The notes under the pieces are model-generated. The model had not been told where the DNA came from. It did not search any database and worked only from the letters and a program-made list of their open reading frames with translations. Of a DNA stretch of 64,000 nucleotides, positions 28,172 to 39,523 are shown one piece after another. Within the stretch, counting starts at the first letter, position 1, and each line of letters starts with the position of its first letter. The DNA is taken from NCBI GenBank assembly GCA_018401115.1, contig JAGYKX010000006.1:89783-153782 (forward strand), read 5' to 3'. Origin of the DNA: Flavobacteriaceae bacterium. Its GTDB lineage: Bacteria > Bacteroidota > Bacteroidia > Flavobacteriales > Flavobacteriaceae. Both the position numbers and the translations under genes were made by a program.

Positions 28172-29584
28172 CTATACTTCGTTTTCACTATAAAAGAGTT
28201 TTGACTTTAGAAGTGAAGGATTATTTTTTGCATTTAAAATTTTTACTTTAATGTGGGCACTTTTCACACTTTTAAATCTCAAAAAGCGTTTGTTTCCTAT
28301 AGTGGTTCCCTTAGAAATAATCCTCCATCCCTGAGCCGTATTTATCATTATTTCAAAAGAACTTACTTTTTGTCCTAAGCTAATGTCTTCTTGAAGCGAA
28401 ATAATATTAAAGTATTTTGGTGTAGGTAATAAAATTTCTTGTGTGTATGGATCTTGGTTTATAAAGGTTGCATTGACTGCAATATTTTCTTTAAAATCCG
28501 CTTTAATGAGGTTTGAAAGTCCAACAAGTGCTAAAGAATCGTTTTGGTGAATTTTGCCTCTTCTGTCTACTGGAATATTAAGTAGTAAAGAAGAATTTCT
28601 TCCAATTGATTCAAAATAAATTTCCCTTAGTTTCATTGGAGATTTCACCAAGCTATCTTGGTCTTCATGATAATACCATCCTGGCCTTATAGATACATCG
28701 GTTTCTGTTGGAATCCAATGGGTGCCATTTTCTTGGCCTGAAGAAAATTTATTAAAATCTGCCATTCCAGGGTATAAGCTATCCTTAAATATGGGAGCCC
28801 AGGAAGTTAATTTTGCTTGTCCTGTTTCATTTCCAACCCATCTAATATCTGGTCCCGCATCTGAAAAAATAACTGCATCAGGTTGAAGTTTTCTTACAAT
28901 TGAAATGGTTTCATTCCATTGGTAATATGTTTTTTTATCTACTTTTCTAATGTCTCTTGCGCCACCATAATATCCGTCTCCACCGTTTGCACCGTCAAAC
29001 CAAACTTCGAAAATAGGACCATAATTAGTCAATAATTCACCAAGCTGATTCCTAAAGTACTCTATATATTCTTGCTGACCGTAATTTGGATGGTTCCTGT
29101 CCCAAGGAGAAAGATAAATACCGAGTTTTAAGCCGTATTTATCACAGGAGACTGCTAAATCTTTAATAAGGTCTCCTTTTCCATTTTTCCAAGGGCTATT
29201 TTTTACAGAGTACTCAGTGTATTTACTTGGCCACAAACAAAACCCATCATGGTGCTTGGCAGTAATTATCACTCCCTTCATTCCAGCAGATTTAATGGTT
29301 TTCACCCATTGGTCCGTGTCTAAATTTTTAGGGTTGAATACTGAAGCAGGTGTGTCCCCATAGCCCCACTCTTGGTTTGTAAAGGTGTTCATATTAAAAT
29401 GGATAAAAGCATAGAATTCCAATTGTTGCCATTCCATTTGTCTTTTTGAAGGAAGGGGAGGTATTTTTACTAAGTCTTTTTCTAAAAGCCATGCTTCATT
29501 GAAAACAGCTTCAATATTTGTTTTGTTGTTACAAGAAATAAAAAAAAGCACTGTAAAAAAAAGAGGAAAATATAGGTGTTTCAT
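28172..29584 (-). CDS. Alpha-L-fucosidase (GH29) lipoprotein
   Basis: GVIITAKHHDGFCLWPSKYTEYSV, KLGIYLSPWDRN and EVWFDGANG motifs; lipobox. Confidence 0.93.
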   Translation of the reverse strand: MKHLYFPLFFTVLFFISCNNKTNIEAVFNEAWLLEKDLVKIPPLPSKRQMEWQQLEFYAFIHFNMNTFTNQEWGYGDTPASVFNPKNLDTDQWVKTIKSAGMKGVIITAKHHDGFCLWPSKYTEYSVKNSPWKNGKGDLIKDLAVSCDKYGLKLGIYLSPWDRNHPNYGQQEYIEYFRNQLGELLTNYGPIFEVWFDGANGGDGYYGGARDIRKVDKKTYYQWNETISIVRKLQPDAVIFSDAGPDIRWVGNETGQAKLTSWAPIFKDSLYPGMADFNKFSSGQENGTHWIPTETDVSIRPGWYYHEDQDSLVKSPMKLREIYFESIGRNSSLLLNIPVDRRGKIHQNDSLALVGLSNLIKADFKENIAVNATFINQDPYTQEILLPTPKYFNIISLQEDISLGQKVSSFEIMINTAQGWRIISKGTTIGNKRFLRFKSVKSAHIKVKILNAKNNPSLLKSKLFYSENEV

Positions 29585-29686
29585 ATGCCTAAATATTGTG
29601 ATGTTTAGACAATTTAAAAATAAAAATATGAGAAAACCCTTTATTTAGACGAACGCTCGTTAATGTTATACGAAAGGCTTTAATAC

Positions 29687-29971
29687 TTAAATCAATTTAC
29701 CCATCACCACCTTCCATGGGCTTATGACCCAATGTTTCACTACTCCGTGAAGTACATACGGATCGTTTTTCGCAAAGTCTTCTACTAGGGCTCTTTGGTC
29801 TGTTTTAAAGATGAGCATAGCCTCGTCCGCAGGTTCTTCAAGGGCACCTGCTAAGAGTAAGTTGCCAGTTTCTTGTGCTTTTTTTGCATGCTCAAGATGC
29901 AGTGCCCTGTGAGGTTCTCGATCTTTTATATAGGTTTCAGATGTTTTATAAAATAAGATATAATAACCCAT
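29687..29971 (-). CDS. YciI family protein
   Basis: R..HL.HA...GNLLLAGALEEP...DPYVLHGVV pattern. Confidence 0.85.
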   Translation of the reverse strand: MGYYILFYKTSETYIKDREPHRALHLEHAKKAQETGNLLLAGALEEPADEAMLIFKTDQRALVEDFAKNDPYVLHGVVKHWVISPWKVVMGKLI

Positions 29972-29973
29972 AA

Positions 29974-30432
29974 CTAGTCTTTAACTTCTAATAATGTAAT
30001 ATCAAAAATTAAAACAGACCCTCCAGGAATACTGCCATAGCCCAAGTCTCCATAGCCTAAATTTGAAGGTATGAATAGTTTGCCCTCTCCGCCTTCTTTA
30101 AAATAAGTGAGACCTTCTGTCCAACCAGGAATGACCTGATTTAAGGAGAATGAAATACCAGTGCTATTACTTTGGTCAAATACCCTGCCACTGGTAAAGT
30201 ACCCTTTGTAAGCTACTCTCACTGCACTGCTAGTTACTGGACTGGCTCCTGTACCTTGTTTTGATATAAAATAATACAAACCAGATCCTGTTTTAGTGGC
30301 GGAAATACTATTTGCTTCTAAATAGGCTATTATTTCTGCGTCGTTTGAGGCATAGGAACTATTGGTAGAATCATCTTCTTTAGAGCAACCTATTAAAAAG
30401 GCGCTTACAAGACATAGATAAAAATATTTCAT
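29974..30432 (-). CDS. FKBP-type peptidyl-prolyl cis-trans isomerase lipoprotein
   Basis: VRVAYKGYFTSGRVFDQS...VIPGWTEGL...IPSNLGYGDLGYGSIPGGSVLIFDITLLEV; lipobox. Confidence 0.93.
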   Translation of the reverse strand: MKYFYLCLVSAFLIGCSKEDDSTNSSYASNDAEIIAYLEANSISATKTGSGLYYFISKQGTGASPVTSSAVRVAYKGYFTSGRVFDQSNSTGISFSLNQVIPGWTEGLTYFKEGGEGKLFIPSNLGYGDLGYGSIPGGSVLIFDITLLEVKD

Positions 30433-30497
30433 TTGTAAATGGTATTTGGTGCAAGATACAAATAGGCTTATATTTTTGTAAGTTTATTAAAAAAATC

Positions 30498-31152
30498 ATG
30501 AGCCCTTTTTTGAAATTCAGTGCTACTTTATTTTTATGGTTAACCACTAATTCTTTGTTTGCCCAACAGTTTTTGCGTAAAGAAGGTAATATTACCACTA
30601 TTGTTCAACTCATAAGCGGCTACTATACCGAAGTGGTGTATCAGGAAAGTCCACCCAAATTCATCAGTACTAAAGGAGGCTTTATCTCAAGCGACGCAAG
30701 CCCAGTCGTGCATTTAGAATACAACAGTTTGTTTGAGCAAGACTCCCTTAAAACCATTCCTCTAGCTGCTTTAAATGTCTTTGAGAAAGTAGCATTACAA
30801 CCACAGCCATTAGATGGCCTTTGGTTAATGGGTGGGAGAATGCGAAATGACGCTAATGACAAATCGTGACACCTCAGGTCCTAGAAAAACATTAAAGGTA
30901 TTGTATAACGGACGTTTTCAGTGGATTGCTTTTCATACGGAGACCTTTGCTTTTATGGGTACCGGAGGTGGGAGCTATTCTGCAGAGAATGGCGTATACG
31001 AAGAGTCTATTGAGTTTTTCTCGAGAGATAACTCCAGAGTGGGGGCTGTATTGCCTTTTGAATATGAGCTCATTAATGGGGCATGGCACCATAAGGGAAA
31101 AAGTTCTAAAGGGGACCCCATACACGAAATTTGGGTACAGAGAAAAGATTAA
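30498..31152 (+). pseudogene. Secreted protein gene split by a single-base frameshift near 30864-30867
   Basis: Upstream frame ends ...GGRMRNDANDKS*, downstream frame continues DTSGPRKTLKVLYNGRFQWIAF...; removing one base joins them as ...NDANDKSDTSGPRKTLKV.... Confidence 0.75.
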
Positions 31153-31154
31153 AA

Positions 31155-31631
31155 TTATAGGGCTTTTTTAAAACAAAGGCTGTTTTCTACACCCTTATAG
31201 GGACCATAATTGGGGATTATTTGGTATCCACATTTATGATATAAGGCTATCGCGGCCTTTTGTCTTGTGCCCGTTTCTAGAATGCAAGATGTAAAGCCTT
31301 CTTCTGCTGCCCACTTTTCTAATGCACTTAATAGCTGTACCGCGTATCCTTTACCCCTGTAATGAAGGTCTGTGTACATTCTTTTAATTTCTACTTCTTT
31401 TGTATGAAGTACTTTAAATGCGCCACAGCTTACCGGGGTGTCTCCGATATACCCAAGCAGTACATGTTTTATTTGCTCTGTACCATTAAATTGATGGTAA
31501 AAATCGTGTTCTTCTCCATCGGTAATGGCCAGATCTTTGTCTAATAGTGCGATGAGTGACTTAAAATCTGAGTTTGTGGGGGTGGTTTTTAAAATTTTCA
31601 GTAAAGTCATAAACGATTGATTACGAAACAC
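31155..31631 (-). CDS. GNAT family N-acetyltransferase
   Basis: KEVEIKRMYTDLHYRGKGYAVQLLSALEKWA acetyl-CoA-binding pattern. Confidence 0.9.
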   Translation of the reverse strand: MFRNQSFMTLLKILKTTPTNSDFKSLIALLDKDLAITDGEEHDFYHQFNGTEQIKHVLLGYIGDTPVSCGAFKVLHTKEVEIKRMYTDLHYRGKGYAVQLLSALEKWAAEEGFTSCILETGTRQKAAIALYHKCGYQIIPNYGPYKGVENSLCFKKAL

Positions 31632-31739
31632 GAACTTAGTGAATATTCGTTTTGATCCAAATAAATTGTCCTAATCTAGCTAAATGAACCTTCTGAGTTT
31701 TAATTTTTAGTATTTTAGTACTTCGTTTAACCCCAATTC

Positions 31740-33054
31740 ATGCCCATACGCCTTAGTTTTTTATGTTCCCTTTTTGGAGTTTTTGTTTTTGCGCAAAAGC
31801 CAAATTCTCAAGACAAAGCGTATTTGGCGAATGACACTATAATTGTTTTAGGAGATGATTATATGTTAAAAAGCACGCTAGAAAATCCTAATGATTTTAC
31901 AGTATCTTATCCCAAGACAGTTGGAAACAAACCCCTTATATCACTTTCCTTATTGTTTAAAGACAGTGATTATGTGTTTATAGATTCAAAAGACAATGCT
32001 GTTTATAGGCTAAAAAAGACTCTCTTGTTTTATGGATTCCCTCTGAAAGTGTTCCTTCTATTGGAGCCACACACATCGTTAAAAATGACACTATTTTTAG
32101 ATATGGAGGGAAAAAGGGCTCATGAATATTGATTATTGGTCTTTTTTAAATGAGGTGCAAAAGTCTTGGGATCCTTATCCTTCGTTTAAAAGTGACTATA
32201 CCCCTAATGGCACTTTTAATAATTGTTATGTGAGTGCTGGAGATCAGATCGTATTTGTTAGAGGTGCCAGGGTGAATAGGAGAAATCTTTCTGACGAATA
32301 TTTAGACGATCATATTATTCAGTACAGCTGGAAGCTTAAAGAGTGGCAAGAGCTTGGTCATGTAAGGGCAGATTATAAAAACTTTACAAACAGCATTGCT
32401 ATGGGAGATGAGTTGTTGTTTTACAACGACAAAAGCATATCTCATGTGACTCCTTTTACCAATAAAAACACTTTGTATTACAGGAATTTAACCCATCAGA
32501 ATCTTAATAAAAATAACCAGTTAGACGCCCTGTATTCAGAAGGAATTTTTTATGTATTTACGGATACCTCCAATGGAATTGTCATTAAGAAAGTCCTTAA
32601 AAATGAATTTTTAAAAGGTGTTGAATCTGTTGACGCTTTTTTTGACCCACCATCTAATTCATTTCCTTATGAATATGTGCTCATGGTAGTTTTGTTTATT
32701 GCGGCTATTTACAGGCCACTAAGGAGTCTTTTGGTAAAGGATAAAATTTATTTAAAAAATGGAGGTTTTATATACGCTGGAGTGTTACACCCAGTATCTT
32801 CTAATGAATTTAATGTAACCAAACTTTTGCTCTCTAAGGATTATGTAACAACCCAAGACCTTATGTTATTGCTAGAAAATCCTAATATTTCTTATTCTCA
32901 AAATATGAAGATTAAAAATCAATTTATTAATCATTTAAACTTGGTGTTAAAAACCATTTTAAAAATATCTACTTCAGTGATTAAAGAAGTCAAGGATAAA
33001 AATGACCATAGGGTAACCCTATATAAAATTGACCCTACTTTTTTTAAACGCTAG
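31740..33054 (+). pseudogene. Kelch-like secreted/membrane protein gene with two -1 frame disruptions
   Basis: Three frames concatenate: ...DNAVYRLKK / DSLVLWIPSESVPSIGATHIVKNDTIFRYGGKK / GLMNIDYWSFLNEVQKSWDPY...; breaks at A6 (32012-32017) and A5 (32111-32115). Confidence 0.7.
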
Positions 33055-36000
33055 TTAGAGGTTTTAAGTACGCTTAAAAAATCTTCCTTCAATACTTTAC
33101 TAAGACTGTGCAACAATCTTTTTGCTTGTTCAAATGAAAATACCATAGGAGGTTTTATTTTTAGTACATTATGATCGGGACCATCTGTGCTCATTAATAT
33201 GCCTAAATCTTTCATTCGGTTGGCTAAGTATTCTGCCTCTGCTGCTAAAGGGGTTTGTTGGTCGGAGAGAAGCTCTATACCCACAAATAGTCCGTGGCCT
33301 CTGACATCTTTAATGATAGGAAAGTCTTTTTGAAGGTCTTTAAGTGCTTGGATCAAATATAGCCCCACCTGCTTTGCATTTTCTTGAAGTTTTTCTTCTT
33401 TTATGACGCTTAAGGTTTCAGAAGCAATCGCGCATGAAACCGGATTTCCTCCAAAAGTGTTAAAGAATTCCATTCCATTCGCAAATTTTCGAGCTACTTC
33501 TTGGGTACATACTACCGCAGCTACTGGGTGCCCATTTCCAAGAGGTTTGCCAATAGTGACTATGTCTGGAACCACTCCATATAATTCAAATCCCCAAAAA
33601 TGCGTACCCATTCTTCCACAGCCTGTTTGTACTTCATCCGAAATACAAAGCCCCCCTGCAGCCCTCACTGCCTGGTAGGCGAGTGGTAAAAAGTCTTTAG
33701 GTAAGGGTACTTGTCCGCCACAGCTAATAATGGGTTCTATAATAAAGCCTCCCAAAGTTTTGCCTTGCTTATGAATTGATGCTATGGTTTTTTGCACTTC
33801 CTGAGCATAGAGACTACCCGTGTTTTCCCCGCGGTAGCTTCCTCTAAAAGCATCTGGCATAGGAATTAAGTGGGTGTTTTCAGGTTGTCCTTGCCCTCCT
33901 TTGCCATTGAATTTATAAGAAGAGACCCCTATGGTAGTATTGGTGTTTCCGTGATAGCCGTGTTCACTAGCAATTACCTCCTTGCTTCCAGTAAGGGTAT
34001 AGGCCATTCTAAGGGCTAGTTCATTGGCTTCTGATCCAGAATTTACAAAATGAACCACCTCTAAACCTTTGGGTAAGGTGTCTATGAGTGCCTTGGCAGC
34101 CTTGTTGAGGTTGCTGTGTAGAGTACCTGGTATTGGTATTTAATACGGCCATTTGTTGTTGACCGGCTTTGACTACTCTTGGGTGTTCGTGCCCTACATG
34201 AGCTACATTGTTAACGGTATCTAAGTATTTTTGTCCGTTTTGGTCTATGAGATACGCCCCATGACCTCTCACTATATGAAGGGGTTCTTGGTATTGTAGG
34301 CTCAAGCTTTTTCCCAGATGTTTTTTGCGGTAGTCCAGTAGGTCTTTTTGGGCGCCTTTAATCTGAGGTTTTAATGACTGTAATTGAAACATTTGGTTCG
34401 GGTCTGGACATAGGTCTGCCCAGATTTCTTGGCTTTGATAGGTTTGAACACCAGGAAAATCATCCGTATAGTCCAATAGGTCTAATAAAATTTGAAAGTG
34501 TAGGTGGGGTGCCCAGTTGCCATTGTTTTCTTTGGACCCTAAAAGACCAACGAGTGTCCCTTTTTTTAGGGCATCGCCCACTTTGTGGGCAGCGACAGAT
34601 TCTGGATCTAAATGTCCATATAAAGTGAAGAAATTAAAGTTGTTTACTTGGTGTTCCAAAACAACAAAACCTCCATATTCTTTTTCTCCTTTTCGGTCAA
34701 GCGCCATCACTACTGTTCCATCTAATAGCGTATGTACAGGTGTTTTGGAAGGTAGCCAAAAATCTACTCCAAGGTGTACACATCTGCTAATAGGCCCTTG
34801 ATCACTGGGAATGTCGTAATCTTCAGAGGTGTAAAGTGGCCTGGGCTCAAGGTATCCGCCTGCTATTATTTTATGGGGATGCGCTTCTTGGAGTCGCTCT
34901 ATCTTGTATTGAAAATAGGTGAGATCATTAAAAGCCGCTTCATTTTCTATCCAAAGGCTGCTAACGCTCAAATCTAAGTGTATGGCATCTTGTTTTTTTT
35001 GGTCTGGAAATAAATGGGACAAACTGAATTGCTTTGTTTTAACCCACTGCTCAAATTTTCCCACATATGGATGTGCCTTGTATCCACTGGCTTTTCTAAA
35101 AGAATAATGGGCTTCTTTGGAGGATGTTTTTTTCCATTTTTCAAGCAGTACCCATGCTGGCTTTTCACTGATTAACAAGTATTTGTTTTCTGGATTTTCG
35201 CTTTTATTCAATGCTGCTTTAGTCAGTGAGACTACCAAGCGCATACCTATTAAAATATATAAATGTTCCAGCTCTTGCTCAGAAAGGGGATGAGATTCAT
35301 GATATCCTTTAACAATAGGCAAACAGCAAGTGAGTGGGTCTGTAGTGCCCATGATTCCGTAGCAACAGGCAATGGCAAGGTCATTGATGGTTTGGCTAAA
35401 GCAAGCGTCTCCGTAATCTATAATTCCTATTATTTTTGGTTGAATAAGCGCATGACTCACTACAATATTATGGTCGTTGGCGTCGTTGTGAATGATCGAT
35501 TTGGGTAGTTTGTTGTAAGATTTCTGATTGGTTTTAAAAGTGCTAATAAATGGGTTTATTAATTTGAGCTCATTGGCTGTAAATAGCCCCAGATGTCGCT
35601 CTACCCACAAACACTGGCTCAAATCCCATTTAAAATTTCTTTGAGCAAAGGGGTGCGTAAAGCCTTGTAAACTTTTAGCAATTTGTCCCAAATGATTTCC
35701 CAAACCATATCTTAGATTTGAAAGAATTGGATTGGTTTGGGACAAAAGCCTTCCATCCATCCATTGGAATACCCTAAGAATTGCTTTTTTTCCATTTAGG
35801 AAGACTTCTTTTTGGTAGTTTCCGCTTAAGTTTGGAATGAGTTGTGGTATTTCTCCTTCAATATCTTTTTCTTTTAAATATAATAAAAGCGCTTCTTGAA
35901 AGTTTATAGAGGCTATTGTTTCTGAATCTCTTGAAATTTTGACAATAAAGGTGGTCTTATTGTCAATAGTTAATTTGTAGTTGAGGTCTAACTCTCCGGC

Positions 36001-36069
36001 TAGTGAATTTAGGACTCCTTTGAGTTTGTAATGCTCCGCTAAAAGGCTTAAAATTTCATTTAATTCCAT
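33051..36069 (-). pseudogene. Three-domain protein (APH-type kinase, M23 peptidase-like domain, class III aminotransferase/phospholyase) split by one frameshift near 34122
   Basis: N part IIHNDANDHNIVV (APH), HLGVDFW and PHLHF (M23); C part [28 protein letters not shown] (PLP class III). Deleting one base at about 34122 gives ...[42 protein letters not shown].... Confidence 0.8.
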
Positions 36070-37005
36070 TTATAAAAATTCAAATTGCATCCAAATACCA
36101 AAGATCACACCAATAGAAATGATGAGTACCAAACCATACAATAAAAATATGCCAATACTTTTGCTAAATGTTCTTAGCCAGCTTCTTTCAAAAAGTTGTT
36201 TGAAACCTAAGAAAGTGTGAATGGGAAGGAATAATAAAAGGAAAAATTCAGGTTTTGACACTTTTTCTGGAAAAAAGTATTGTATGCCAAAATACAAAGA
36301 GAGTATTAAAAACCAAAAGCTGTGTTGGTTTACGGCTAATATTAGGTGGCTGAAATAATAAGGCGCTGTTTTTCTGTTGAATATCCATAGAATACCGGCG
36401 TAAACAGGCATGAGTAGGAATAGTGCCCAGGATAGAAACTTCAAAAAACTATTCACATAGACTTTGGGATTTTCCATGACTTTTACAACGCCATCTTTAA
36501 CTTTTGCTAATTTCTCACCCTTTTCTTCCTTAGAGAGTTCGGATGAATCGTTTCCGAATTCGAAATTAAAAGTGTTTTCAGTGGTTGTTACCGAGTCTAT
36601 TTCTCTATAGTCTCTGGTTACAGTATTATTTTTAGCTTCATCTAGCACCTGGTACACCTCTTGTTTGTTTTCATCTGATACTTTAACCTCATTGCCTAAA
36701 AAACTAGAGAAAATATAGAAAAACAGAAAACTCACAAATATATAAAACCTGAAGGGAGGCATGTATCTAGCTCTTTTTCCTTGAATAAAATCTTTTGTGA
36801 GGCGTCCCGGTTTTATGGTCAAGGCTTTTAAAGACTTCCAAAATCTGGTGTCAAAGGCAAAAAGATTTCCAGTGAAATCTGCCAATAAAAATCGAAATGG
36901 ACGTTGATATTCAAATACTGATTGGCCACAATTTGGGCAAAATTTACCTTCAAATCTGTATTCGCAATTTTTGCAATGAATTTCAGGTGTTTGAGACAAT
37001 TCCAT
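36070..37005 (-). CDS. DUF3667-like membrane protein with N-terminal zinc ribbon
   Basis: CKNCEYRFEGKFCPNCGQ followed by TM segments. Confidence 0.75.
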   Translation of the reverse strand: MELSQTPEIHCKNCEYRFEGKFCPNCGQSVFEYQRPFRFLLADFTGNLFAFDTRFWKSLKALTIKPGRLTKDFIQGKRARYMPPFRFYIFVSFLFFYIFSSFLGNEVKVSDENKQEVYQVLDEAKNNTVTRDYREIDSVTTTENTFNFEFGNDSSELSKEEKGEKLAKVKDGVVKVMENPKVYVNSFLKFLSWALFLLMPVYAGILWIFNRKTAPYYFSHLILAVNQHSFWFLILSLYFGIQYFFPEKVSKPEFFLLLFLPIHTFLGFKQLFERSWLRTFSKSIGIFLLYGLVLIISIGVIFGIWMQFEFL

Positions 37006-37128
37006 CTGCTTTATTTAATGGGGCTATTTTAGTACTCCTAAAATACTATTTTTGAGACAAACCCATAGCGAGACAATTTTAAATTTGATTTTGCAATAAT
37101 GTCTATGTCAATTCCCTAATTTTGTGTT

Positions 37129-39519
37129 ATGTACAACTCCCTATTAAAAAAGCAGACTTGTTTTTCACTTTTTTTCATGGTCTTTTTTTTCCTAACTCAA
37201 ATGGAAATTATGGCCCAAGAAGCGACCATTAGTGGCGTAGTTTCAGAGGCCAGTAGTAATGAAACCCTCATAGGGGTGACCATAGTCGTGCCTTCTTTGG
37301 CTAGGGGTGTCATTAGCAATGAATATGGTTTTTATTCCTTGTCACTCCCCTTAGGCACCTATGAATTACAGATGAGTTACCTGGGGTTTGAGACTTTTTC
37401 AAAACAAATAACACTGACAGAAAACCTGCGTTTAGATATTCAGTTAAAAGAAATTGCCGGTGCATTAGAAGAAGTTGTTTTAGTAGAAAGTGTAGAACGC
37501 AATAGTATTCGAAAACCTCAGATGAGCGTGAACGGTCTTACGGCTGCCAGCATTAAAAAGATCCCCGTAATTTTAGGAGAAGCAGATGTTTTAAAATCGC
37601 TGTTATTACTTCCTGGAGTGACCAGCGCTGGAGAGGGTGCCTCTGGTTTTAACGTTAGGGGTGGTGCTGCAGATCAGAATTTAATTCTTTTAGATGAGGC
37701 TATTGTGTTTAACTCCTCTCACTTATTTGGTTTTTTCTCTGTGTTTAACCCAGATGCTATAAAAGATGTTAAACTCTACAAAGGGGGTATTCCAGCTAAA
37801 TATGGAGGAAGGGTTTCTTCTGTGCTGGACATTTATCAGAAAGAGGGAAACAGTAAAGACTTTAAAGCAAGCGGAGGCATTGGGCTTGTGTCTAGCAGGC
37901 TTCTGTTAGAAGGACCCTTAGATAAAGATAGGGGTGCCTTTTTAATCGGGGGAAGGGCCTCTTATGCGCATTTGTTTCTGGCACTCACAGGGAATGAAAA
38001 CAAAGCTTATTTCTATGACTTAAATACCAAACTGAATTACAAGATTAACGATAAAAATAGTATTTACCTGTCAGGATACTTTGGTAGAGATCTTTTTGGT
38101 ATTTCAGACAGTTTTATAAACGTCTATGGGAATTCGGTGGCGAATTTTCGTTGGAACCACCTTTTTTCGGATAAATTGTTTTCCAATATGTCTGTGATCT
38201 ACTCAGATTATTATTACGGATTAGAACTAGATTTAGTAGGTTTTCAATGGGATTCAGGGATTCAAAACTTTAATTTCAAACACGATTTTAACTATTACCT
38301 CTCCTCGAACACCAGATTGAATTTTGGATTAAATAATATATACTATCGGTTTAATCCAGGAGAAATTAAGCCCAATAGATCAGATTCTGGCATTGTCAGG
38401 GATAAGTTAACAGATAAATACGCCAATGAATTTGCGACTTATATAGACGTGGAACAAAATGTGTCAGAGGCGCTTTCTATTCAATACGGCCTGCGATGGA
38501 GCAGGTTTGATCGCTTGGGTCAAGAACTGTTTTATAGTTATGAAAATAATGAAGCAGTGTCTTATGACCCCACTTTTGATTTGTATTCAGAAGCCGCCCC
38601 CACAGGCCAGGTTCAACAAGACAGAAATACTTCTATAGCAACATTTAATCATTTGGAACCCAGATTGGGGGTGTCTTATTTAATTAACGAGCAAACCAGT
38701 GTAAAAGCCAGTTACAACCGTATGGCCCAATACCTCCATTTACTTTCAAATACGAGCTCACCAACCCCCTTGGATGTTTGGACGCCCAGTGGTCCTTTTG
38801 TAAAGCCCCAATTATTGGATCAATTTGCTTTGGGTTATTTTAAGAATATAAATCAGTACAGTATTGAGACAGAGGTTTTTTACAAGGAAATTGCCAACAG
38901 AATAGATTATATAGACGGTGCAAACCTCATTGCTAATGACGCTATTGAACGTGTGATACTCAATGGAGAAGCTAGAGCGTATGGCTTAGAATTTTTACTC
39001 AAGAAAAACAGTGGTGCTTTCACAGGCTGGTTGGCCTACACCTGGTCCAAATCTGAACAGCGAACTCCTGGAAGAAATGCCATGGAGACAGGTATCAATC
39101 AAGGGAATTGGTATGTAACACCTTTTGACAAGACCCATGATTTATCTATTAACACCAGCTATGAACTCAGTGATAAATGGCAGTTTAATGCCAATTTTTT
39201 GTTCCAAACAGGGCAACCCACCAATTATCCAGTGGGCCAATATGAACTCAGGGGTCTTAATGTGCCTATTTTTGGCTTGCGAAATCAAGAACGACTTCCT
39301 GCTTACCACAGATTAGATATTTCTGCGACCTTAATACCACAGAAGAATAAAGGCAGGAAGTTTCAGTCTGAATGGTCTTTTGGGATCTATAATTTGTATA
39401 ACAGGAGAAATGCAGCGTCCATTAATTTTCGTCAAAATTCCGACACCGGAAACAATGAGGCCTTGAGAACTTCAATTTTTGGGATCGTACCCTCTGTCAC
39501 CTATAACTTTAAATTCTAG
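37129..39519 (+). CDS. TonB-dependent receptor with carboxypeptidase-like regulatory domain
   Basis: TISGVVSEASSNETLIGVTI; plug domain GVTSAGEGASGFNVRGGAADQNLILLDEA; beta-barrel ending in TYNFKF. Confidence 0.93.
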   Translation: MYNSLLKKQTCFSLFFMVFFFLTQMEIMAQEATISGVVSEASSNETLIGVTIVVPSLARGVISNEYGFYSLSLPLGTYELQMSYLGFETFSKQITLTENLRLDIQLKEIAGALEEVVLVESVERNSIRKPQMSVNGLTAASIKKIPVILGEADVLKSLLLLPGVTSAGEGASGFNVRGGAADQNLILLDEAIVFNSSHLFGFFSVFNPDAIKDVKLYKGGIPAKYGGRVSSVLDIYQKEGNSKDFKASGGIGLVSSRLLLEGPLDKDRGAFLIGGRASYAHLFLALTGNENKAYFYDLNTKLNYKINDKNSIYLSGYFGRDLFGISDSFINVYGNSVANFRWNHLFSDKLFSNMSVIYSDYYYGLELDLVGFQWDSGIQNFNFKHDFNYYLSSNTRLNFGLNNIYYRFNPGEIKPNRSDSGIVRDKLTDKYANEFATYIDVEQNVSEALSIQYGLRWSRFDRLGQELFYSYENNEAVSYDPTFDLYSEAAPTGQVQQDRNTSIATFNHLEPRLGVSYLINEQTSVKASYNRMAQYLHLLSNTSSPTPLDVWTPSGPFVKPQLLDQFALGYFKNINQYSIETEVFYKEIANRIDYIDGANLIANDAIERVILNGEARAYGLEFLLKKNSGAFTGWLAYTWSKSEQRTPGRNAMETGINQGNWYVTPFDKTHDLSINTSYELSDKWQFNANFLFQTGQPTNYPVGQYELRGLNVPIFGLRNQERLPAYHRLDISATLIPQKNKGRKFQSEWSFGIYNLYNRRNAASINFRQNSDTGNNEALRTSIFGIVPSVTYNFKF

Positions 39520-39523
39520 CCAA

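Noticed and set aside
29650-29670. aacg-ct-cgtt short inverted repeat upstream of the GH29 gene as a TetR-type operator
   Set aside because: Only 4-bp arms and no adjacent TetR gene; expected by chance.
34374-35508. Series of small + strand ORFs opposite the three-domain gene
   Set aside because: All are shadow ORFs of a well-supported minus-strand coding sequence.
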